Below are positions 57,929 through 64,000 of a stretch of DNA of 64,000 nucleotides, piece after piece; within the stretch, counting starts at the first letter, position 1; every line of letters starts with the position of its first letter. The translations under genes were made by a program, and so were the position numbers. This DNA is from Alteribacillus bidgolensis (GTDB lineage Bacteria > Bacillota > Bacilli > Bacillales > Marinococcaceae), in contig NZ_KZ614149.1 in NCBI RefSeq assembly GCF_002886255.1, forward strand, positions 1,922,001 through 1,986,000. The letters run 5' to 3'. Below the pieces are notes generated by a model. That model was not told where the DNA came from. It saw only the letters and a list, made by a program, of their open reading frames with translations, and did not search any database.

Positions 57929-59608
57929 CTAAGATAATCCAGCTGGTGATACTGGTGCCTCGTGAAGTGGAAGCACAGAATCTTTCCACTCTTCTTTTTC
58001 ATCGGCAGTTAGTGCTTCTTTTAACAGTTCTTCCATTCTTTTTAATGGGTGAACCGTAACGCCTTCATACTTATGAAAAATTTTTTGGTCATTTTCTTTC
58101 GGGATAAAAATGCGGGTTGCACCTGCTTTAACAGCAGCCTCTACTTTTGCAGCTACTCCACCTACTGGTTTAATATCGCCATGTATTCCAAGCTCTCCGG
58201 TCACTGCTACTTTTTCATTAACGTTAAACCGTTTGATAGCCGAATATATTGCAAGAGCCATCGCAGCTCCAGCAGACGGGCCATCTATTGGTATGCCGCC
58301 AGGAAAGTTTACGTGAATGTCATAATCTTTCACCGGTAAATGAAGAGATTGAAGGACCGTTACAACATTTTCGACAGAGCTTTTAGCAAGGCTTTTTCTT
58401 TTCATGGAATAAGAAGGACTGCCGTGGTTTTCTTCTTCAACTATTCCCGTAACGGTTACCTCTCCTTTTCCTTTCACTTTCTTAGCTGTTGCCTCAATTT
58501 CAAGCAGTATACCGTTTCCAGCACCAGTAACAGCTAAACCGTTTACAACACCAACTTCTGGCTCTTCTCTCACTTGTTTTTCTAGACGCGGGCTCAGACG
58601 GCTGGCCGCAACGACCCATTCTATCACTTCTTTATTTATTTCTTTTTTATTTTCTTCTGCTGCTACACCTGCTGCTATTTGTACGGTATTTACTGCTTCT
58701 CTTCCGTTGTGAGCATACTCCGATACAAGATTTGCCGCTTCTTCGGTAAGCACTATTTTACTCTTTTTGGCAGCGTGTTTGGCAATTGTTTTAATTTCCT
58801 CCACATCAAGGCCGCGAAAATAAATTTCCATACAGCGGGAACGTAAGGCTGCCGGAAGCTCTTCAGGTCTTCTTGTCGTAGCTCCGACAAGACGAAAATC
58901 TGCTGGCAGGCCGTTTTGAAAAATATCATGAATGTGAACTGGTATTTGTCTATTCTCTTCACTATAGTATGCGCTGTCAAGAAATACTTTTCTATCTTCA
59001 AGTACTTTCAGTAATTTATTTAATTGAATCGAATGAAGTTCCCCAATTTCATCGATAAAAAGCATACCCCCGTGCGCTTTTGTAACAGCACCTTGTTTTG
59101 GCTGAGGAATGCCTGCCTGTCCCATTGCTCCTGCCCCTTGGTAAATTGGGTCATGAACGGATCCTATCAGCGGATCTGCAATTCCTCTGTCATCAAAACG
59201 AGAAGTTGCTCCATCCATCTCCACAAAAGCTGCTTCCTTTTTGAAAGGAGAAAGGGGATTACGCTTAGCACTTTCTAATACTAAACGCGCAGCTGCCGTT
59301 TTTCCTATACCAGGCGGACCGTATATAAGAACATGTTGTGGATTTTCACCGCAAAGAGCAGCTTTTAATGCCTTAACTCCTTCTTTTTGGCCGATGACTT
59401 CTTTTAATTCCGAAGGGCGCACTTTTTCAGAAAGCGGCTCTGATAAAGATACGGAGCGCAAACGCCTTAGCTGCTCCATCTCTTTTTTTGACTCTCTGTC
59501 AACCGTTACTTTTTGTGATCGTTGGTTTTTTAATAAATTCCAAAAATACATTCCAATGATAACACCGAAAACAAGCTGTATGAGCAGCGCAATCGTTGTA
59601 AAATTCAT
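57929..59608 (-). CDS. lonB: ATP-dependent protease LonB
   Basis: 559 residues: one N-terminal membrane helix (FTTIALLIQLVFGVIIGMYF), AAA+ module with GPPGIGKT and MLFIDEIGEL, and a Lon-type protease domain with DGPSAGAAM. In B. subtilis it is forespore-specific (sigma-F). Upstream of lonA as in B. subtilis. GGGGGAATATCC precedes the ATG. Confidence 0.95.
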   Translation of the reverse strand: MNFTTIALLIQLVFGVIIGMYFWNLLKNQRSQKVTVDRESKKEMEQLRRLRSVSLSEPLSEKVRPSELKEVIGQKEGVKALKAALCGENPQHVLIYGPPGIGKTAAARLVLESAKRNPLSPFKKEAAFVEMDGATSRFDDRGIADPLIGSVHDPIYQGAGAMGQAGIPQPKQGAVTKAHGGMLFIDEIGELHSIQLNKLLKVLEDRKVFLDSAYYSEENRQIPVHIHDIFQNGLPADFRLVGATTRRPEELPAALRSRCMEIYFRGLDVEEIKTIAKHAAKKSKIVLTEEAANLVSEYAHNGREAVNTVQIAAGVAAEENKKEINKEVIEWVVAASRLSPRLEKQVREEPEVGVVNGLAVTGAGNGILLEIEATAKKVKGKGEVTVTGIVEEENHGSPSYSMKRKSLAKSSVENVVTVLQSLHLPVKDYDIHVNFPGGIPIDGPSAGAAMALAIYSAIKRFNVNEKVAVTGELGIHGDIKPVGGVAAKVEAAVKAGATRIFIPKENDQKIFHKYEGVTVHPLKRMEELLKEALTADEKEEWKDSVLPLHEAPVSPAGLS

Positions 59609-59747
59609 TGGATATTCCCCCTTTCCATCCGTCTATGTGATCTTTAGTATGGTTGATCTGCTTTAAAAACATACGACTTCTAAACGAGAGATTTCGCCGA
59701 GTTTTTTATTCCCGGTAACTATGGATTTTACTCAGCTTCCCAATCTG

Positions 59748-59790
59748 CAAAAAAAAAAGTCCAAGACCCCCGAGCAGGGTCATGGACTTT
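59748..59790 (-). terminator. Terminator of the LVIVD gene
   Basis: AAAGTCCA..GACCC/GGGTC..TGGACTTT with a long T-run on the minus strand. Confidence 0.88.
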
Positions 59791-59799
59791 AACGTGTTT

Positions 59800-61185
59800 T
59801 TACTCATTCTTTCGATTGTTTTTCTGCAGTACCTTTAATCCGCTTTGCATATCAGAAGCAAGAATATAGTTGCGGTCTACAAAGACTCCCCATACATCAG
59901 CCCATTCGGATTGATATTGCCCAATTTGTTCAGGATTAGATGGATCCGTTATATCCACCGCATACACGCCGCCTGCATAGTGGGACAAATACAAAGTATT
60001 GCCGCGTACTTTCGGATCGTGCACCGTATTTGCGAATGTTACACCGTCTTCAATATTATCAACAAGATCCGTTTTAAATTCACTCAATAGTTTTGGATCC
60101 GTCTCATCTTTTATATCAAATATACGAGTATAGCCGTAAGATTCTTCGTAGCCTTCTTTTGTAGGGTTGTACACTTCTCTTGTTTCGATAAGAATGTTCC
60201 CGCCTTTGGCTGTCGCACTTGAGTGCGCCGAACCTTGCTGATCAGAAGCATATTCTGTCCGGCTTAAAAACTCTGGATTTTCTGGATCTGATATATCAAG
60301 AATGATTGTACCTAAATCCCAAAAAGAAAGGTAGGCAAGTGTTCCTTGTTCATTTGTCATAGTACTGTGGTTAAAAACCGGACGCGTTTTGCCGTCTGGT
60401 GCTTCCCAATGGTAGCCGTTAAAGTCTTCAGATACATCCTCTAATTCTCTAGGATCGAATTCATAGATAGTTTCTGGATTAGCAGGATCAGAAACATCTA
60501 CCATTTGAAAATCCTTCGATTCTCCATGGGTGAAGTAATCTGTATATGGATTAGCGGCTAAAACGAGCGGTCTTCCATTTTGCACTGTTAAATACAACTC
60601 ATGTGTCCCTATCGTTCGTTTATCTACTTCCCAAAAACCTAATCTTTCCGGCTCATGAGGATTTGTAACATCATAAAGCAAGAATCCTCCTTGACTGTCT
60701 TCATTACCAGGGTCCACCTGCTGGACACTCACAACAGCTAAATCCCCATTAAAATGTTTTGTATTGACTGTTTTTACGATGACTTTCTCCTGCCAGGTCC
60801 CAGGAATTTCATCGGCAAATGAAGATACTTTTTCAGGATTAGAAGGATCTTTTAAATCATACACATGTACTCCTCCATTTGCGTTATTGCCAGTCAAATG
60901 GGTACCTGCATATGCAAAACCTTTGTAGGCATATACATCAGCCATCGTCGTTTTATAACCATCTTCATGATCCTCAAGTTCCACTGCCGCCACTTCTTTA
61001 AGATGCTTTACATTTTTTGTCCCCTCTAATACAGGCCCATCAAATTCATAGTCCAGCTCCTCATAATTAACCCCTTTTTCTACGCTGTCCCCCAGTTTGT
61101 CGTGAGCTTGTCCAACACCAGCAGGCAGAAGCAGAGATGCAATGACGGCACCAGTCAGCAAATAACGAAACCAGCTCCTTTTCAT
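59800..61185 (-). CDS. Secreted LVIVD-repeat beta-propeller protein
   Basis: 461 residues with a signal peptide (cleavage near VGQAHD, residue 28). Repeated blades contain a D-x-S/T-[ND]-P-x-x-P motif: YDLKDPSNPEKV, YDVTNPHEPERL, VDVSDPANPETI, LDISDPENPEFL, FDIKDETDPKLL, VDITDPSNPEQI. This is the LVIVD-repeat family, of unknown function. It is between clpX and lonB, which are adjacent in B. subtilis. Confidence 0.85.
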   Translation of the reverse strand: MKRSWFRYLLTGAVIASLLLPAGVGQAHDKLGDSVEKGVNYEELDYEFDGPVLEGTKNVKHLKEVAAVELEDHEDGYKTTMADVYAYKGFAYAGTHLTGNNANGGVHVYDLKDPSNPEKVSSFADEIPGTWQEKVIVKTVNTKHFNGDLAVVSVQQVDPGNEDSQGGFLLYDVTNPHEPERLGFWEVDKRTIGTHELYLTVQNGRPLVLAANPYTDYFTHGESKDFQMVDVSDPANPETIYEFDPRELEDVSEDFNGYHWEAPDGKTRPVFNHSTMTNEQGTLAYLSFWDLGTIILDISDPENPEFLSRTEYASDQQGSAHSSATAKGGNILIETREVYNPTKEGYEESYGYTRIFDIKDETDPKLLSEFKTDLVDNIEDGVTFANTVHDPKVRGNTLYLSHYAGGVYAVDITDPSNPEQIGQYQSEWADVWGVFVDRNYILASDMQSGLKVLQKNNRKNE

Positions 61186-61340
61186 GCTTTCACCCCTTCC
61201 ATATAATTATAATTATGTTATCAAATAATTCTGAAAAAATCATTAGTCTTTCGAATAGTTTTTTAAAGCGAATATAAAGAAAAGTAAGATAGACACAGTG
61301 AAATACAAAATGCGTAAAAAGTTGCTATATTACAATAAAT

Positions 61341-61441
61341 ATTAGAAAAACTCGACTTACCGCCAAATCCAAATGGCGGAAGTCGTAGTTATGCTTATAC
61401 TTTGATACTTTAACAAAGTAAAACTCACCTAAAGTATAAAA
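61341..61441 (+). repeat. Dispersed two-stem repeat (family 1), good copy
   Basis: GACTTACCGCC/GGCGGAAGTC hairpin with 10-nt loop AAATCCAAAT, identical in loop to the terminator copy at 27075. The right half contains CTTATACTTTGATACTTTAA and CACCTAAAGTATAAAA. Confidence 0.85.
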
Positions 61442-61573
61442 TGAAACCTTTATCTCCACCGTATTCTATTAAAACTTACTACCCAAACCGTAAGTATTAT
61501 TTTTTATTGAACGAACTGCGTTTAACACCTTGTTCCTTAAAGAAAAACTTAGCTTGCCGCCCATGAATAAACT

Positions 61574-61733
61574 AGGTAAAGAACTTCTGCTAAAAACGCA
61601 CAGGACGTGCTAACGCCGCCAATGCCGTCGGATTTGATGTTTTTGGCGTCAAGTGTGCAGCGTAGAAGTCACCACGCCACATGGAGCGGCAGCGGCGAGA
61701 TTAATACGTCTTGTACGTTGGAAGCTTTAGTCT
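61574..61733. repeat. Dispersed repeat family 2, copy 3
   Basis: Starts GGTAAAGAACTTCTGCTAAA and contains ACGCACAGGACGTGCTAACG, matching the first third of the copy at 10419; the rest is diverged, ending GGAAGCTTTAGTC. Confidence 0.55.
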
Positions 61734-61803
61734 TTACTTACACTTTAATGAATTTATTTTCATTCGCTCGGTAGTGTATCGTGAGGTGCGCTGGTTTTAA
61801 TGT

Positions 61804-61840
61804 ACAAAAAAACGCCCCGGCTAATGGTTAGCCAGGACGG
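61804..61840 (-). terminator. Terminator of clpX
   Basis: On the minus strand CGTCCTGGCTAA/TTAGCCGGGGCG stem with a seven-T tail. Confidence 0.85.
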
Positions 61841-61855
61841 TATACAGCATGGAAG

Positions 61856-63136
61856 CTATGCACTTTCACTTTCTTTTGTATCTGCTTGATCTAATGAAAT
61901 TTCTTTTCCATCTTTTGTTTTCAGAACAGGTGACGTTCCATCTGTCACACTTTCTGCTGTAATCGTACAAGTAGTGATGTTATCCTTTGAAGGAAGATCA
62001 TACATCACATCAAGCATAATTCCTTCAATAATGGAACGGAGGCCGCGCGCTCCGGTTTTACGTTCGATTGCTTTTTGAGAAATTTCTTTTAAAGCGTCTT
62101 CTGTAAATTCTAGTTCTACCTCATCAATTTCAAGCAGCTTTTGATATTGCTTCACGAGAGCGTTTTTAGGCTGAGTTAAAATCTCTACTAATGCTTTTTC
62201 ATCCAGCTGAGAAAGGCTTGAAATAACAGGCAGACGTCCGATAAATTCTGGGATCAAACCATAACGCAGAAGATCCTCCGGCAGTATTTTGCTCATGTAT
62301 TCATCTTTATCCAAATCAGATTTTTCGGTATCCGATCCAAATCCAATGACTTTTTTACCGAGACGCTGTTTAACAATTTGATCGATGCCGTCAAACGCCC
62401 CTCCGCAAATAAACAAGACATTACTAGTATCGATTTGGATGAATTCTTGATGAGGATGCTTGCGTCCGCCTTGTGGAGGAACGCTTGCTGTTGTTCCTTC
62501 TAAAATCTTTAAGAGAGCTTGCTGCACCCCTTCGCCGGAAACATCGCGAGTGATGGATGGGTTCTCAGATTTTCTGGCTACTTTATCAATTTCATCAATG
62601 TAGATAATTCCTTTTTCTGCTTTTTCTACATCATAGTCAGCAGCCTGTATGAGTTTAAGAAGAATATTTTCAACGTCTTCCCCTACATACCCGGCTTCAG
62701 TTAATGAAGTAGCATCTGCAATCGCAAAAGGTACATTTAGAATCCGAGCAAGTGTCTGAGCCAAAAGGGTTTTCCCGCTTCCTGTAGGCCCAATCAAGCA
62801 GATATTACTTTTTGCGAGTTCTACATCTTCTGGTTTAGTGGCTGAATTAACACGCTTATAATGATTATATACAGCAACGGCTAGAGACTTTTTTGCCCGC
62901 TCCTGGCCGATAACATAATCATCTAGAATTTCGTTAATTTCATAAGGCTTCGGAATTTCCTCAAATTCTACCTCTTCTTCTGTACCTAGTTCTTCTTCAA
63001 CAATTTCCGTACAAAGTTCAATACACTCATCACATATATAAACTCCAGGACCAGCCACTAGTTTCCGTACTTGATCCTGTGTTTTTCCACAAAAAGAACA
63101 TTTCAGTTGTCCTTTTTCTTCATTAAACTTAAACAT
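61856..63136 (-). CDS. clpX: ATP-dependent Clp protease ATP-binding subunit ClpX
   Basis: 426-residue AAA+ unfoldase. Zinc-binding C13, C16, C35 and C38, Walker A GPTGSGKT (116-123), Walker B IIYIDEIDK and PEFIGRLP sensor region are all present. ATG at 63136 has AAGGGG 8 nt upstream; the GTG three codons earlier overlaps it. It follows tig as in B. subtilis, with a terminator between. Confidence 0.97.
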   Translation of the reverse strand: MFKFNEEKGQLKCSFCGKTQDQVRKLVAGPGVYICDECIELCTEIVEEELGTEEEVEFEEIPKPYEINEILDDYVIGQERAKKSLAVAVYNHYKRVNSATKPEDVELAKSNICLIGPTGSGKTLLAQTLARILNVPFAIADATSLTEAGYVGEDVENILLKLIQAADYDVEKAEKGIIYIDEIDKVARKSENPSITRDVSGEGVQQALLKILEGTTASVPPQGGRKHPHQEFIQIDTSNVLFICGGAFDGIDQIVKQRLGKKVIGFGSDTEKSDLDKDEYMSKILPEDLLRYGLIPEFIGRLPVISSLSQLDEKALVEILTQPKNALVKQYQKLLEIDEVELEFTEDALKEISQKAIERKTGARGLRSIIEGIMLDVMYDLPSKDNITTCTITAESVTDGTSPVLKTKDGKEISLDQADTKESESA

Positions 63137-63723
63137 GGTCTTCACCCCTTACTTATATATTGTACACGAACGAATGATATTCAGTACACCAAAACAACTT
63201 TTCTTTTATCTTTGAATCAGAAACGCCGTGCACATCTTATTAGACTTCTGATAATCAGGTTATGGTTTGCATTGTATCATACAAAAACACCCGACATGAA
63301 ATAATACGATAAACTGCAAGGAATATCCTGCATCTAAAGGTAACCAAACTTTAAATATTAGCCTTCCCTTCCTTTTAAAAACAATCCTTTAGCGTATGAA
63401 CTAATTTTAAAGCTATGTATACAGCTGGAAATTTGCCCTTAGGATCCTTGGACTATGTTCTGCTACCTACTATACCCTTTTTTCTTCCTATATAAAAGAG
63501 AAAAACATTTTATTAACAAAGTTAATTCTCACCTGATGTTTTGCTGATATGAATATGCTGATTATAAATTTGGGCCTGCCGCTTTGTATACTGCTCCTGT
63601 GGCAGCATCCTTAATATACTTGTATGTAGAGAGCCGGTAACCGATTAGATTATATAGTTCCCAAGCCGTGTAAAAACAAGCCCTAAAAGTCATTTCGGCT
63701 TTTAGGGCTTGTTTACATTGACA
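63137..63723. other. tig-clpX gap
   Basis: 587 bp, AT-rich. Contains a perfect 13-bp palindrome TTGTAT-c-ATACAA (63272-63284) overlapping a TACAAT box upstream of clpX, and the tig terminator. The remaining ~350 bp show nothing recognisable. Confidence 0.5.
63668..63714 (-). terminator. Terminator of tig
   Basis: AAACAAGCCCTAAAAG/CTTTTAGGGCTTGTTT, with a T tail on the minus strand. Confidence 0.92.
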
Positions 63724-64000
63724 TTATTCTTCGCTTTCCTCAGCTTCTTTTTTTGGTACGGTTTTACTTTCTTCTACAAGCATATCAATCGCTTTTTGAA
63801 TGCGAAGGTCACCCTTTAGTGCATCCGTACCGCCTTGCATAGCCAGAAGACTGCGAATTTCTTCCTTATCACGCTGATACGTTTCAGCCATTTTTTCTAG
63901 TTCTTTTTCCGCATCTTCATCGGTTGCTTCTATGTTTTCAGCATCAGCAATTGCTTCTAATGTAAGATTCATCTTCACACGCTTTTCTGCTTCAGGTTTA
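63724..64000 (-). CDS. tig: Trigger factor, C-terminal part (5' end outside window)
   Basis: The last ~92 residues of the ribosome-associated chaperone. Visible text ends in VEESKTVPKKEAEESEE; TLEAIADAENIEATDED and QRDKEEIRSLLAM match the C-terminal helices. Position upstream of clpX supports this. The N-terminal ribosome-binding and peptidyl-prolyl isomerase parts are outside the window. Confidence 0.93.
   Translation of the reverse strand, partial: KPEAEKRVKMNLTLEAIADAENIEATDEDAEKELEKMAETYQRDKEEIRSLLAMQGGTDALKGDLRIQKAIDMLVEESKTVPKKEAEESEE

Larger units (their letters stand above)
61186..61855. other. 670-bp gap with repeats
   Basis: Holds a family-1 copy (61341-61441), a family-1 fragment (61539-61566), a family-2 copy (61574-61733) and the clpX terminator. 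No gene is seen. Confidence 0.6.

Overview
This window looks like chromosomal DNA of a spore-forming, low-GC Gram-positive bacterium of the Bacillaceae, probably a moderately halophilic or alkaliphilic one. The evidence is the gene order ysxE-spoVID ... hemL-hemB-hemD-hemC-hemX-hemA ... engB-lonA-lonB-clpX-tig, which is the Bacillus subtilis order; strong AGGAGG-type ribosome binding sites; spore genes (spoVID, ysxE, a CwlC-like mother-cell lysin); and salt-adaptation genes (NhaC-type Na+/H+ antiporter, BCCT betaine carrier, GbsA-like betaine-aldehyde dehydrogenase). Genus-level assignment is not possible from the sequence alone.

Layout. 1-4268 (minus): a thiazole/oxazole-modified peptide (TOMM) cluster of the heterocycloanthracin/sonorensin type, with an 84-residue precursor carrying 14 cysteines, an E1/ThiF-like maturation protein and a YcaO cyclodehydratase that runs off the left edge. 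4.3-20.9 kb: accessory and housekeeping genes (nucleotidyltransferase, small membrane proteins, CwlC-like amidase, AIM24 protein, MgtE, NhaC, MoaB, DUF389 protein, old yellow enzyme, TraB-like protein, luciferase-like monooxygenase, FMN reductase, SDR). 21.1-27.1 kb: BCCT transporter, then a plus-strand operon of amidohydrolase, Rieske protein, ferredoxin reductase-like flavoprotein and GbsA-like aldehyde dehydrogenase. 27.2-31.8 kb: ECF sigma/anti-sigma pair, divergent from a NEW3-domain protein plus ABC-2 exporter operon. 32-36.9 kb: an RsbR paralogue broken by one stop codon, HtrA, a 57-residue CxxC protein and thiC under a TPP riboswitch. 37-39.8 kb: spoVID-ysxE. 40-47 kb: MFS transporter and a complete 16S-23S-5S rRNA operon (minus), then a decayed IS3-family remnant. 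47.4-54.1 kb: haem operon hemA-X-C-D-B-L. 54.2-64 kb: engB, lonA, lonB, a secreted LVIVD-repeat protein, clpX and the 3' end of tig.

How it fits together. The hem operon makes uroporphyrinogen III from glutamyl-tRNA. The tig-clpX-lonB-lonA-engB block is a protein quality-control and ribosome-biogenesis block. Compared with B. subtilis, the rRNA operon and an MFS gene lie between hemL and spoVID, and an LVIVD-repeat gene lies between clpX and lonB. Most gene ends carry clear intrinsic terminators.

Structure not explained by genes: (i) an intergenic repeat of about 95 bp with two stem-loops, in at least six places; (ii) two loci, in opposite orientation, of five tandem 21-bp units built on GGC(G/T)AGTA; (iii) four exact-period 10-bp units ahead of the amidohydrolase operon promoter; (iv) a longer repeat family ending in GCTGAAGCTAGACAT or containing ACAGGACGT, with related sequence in the 16S-23S spacer. 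No CRISPR array, tRNA gene or intact transposase was seen.
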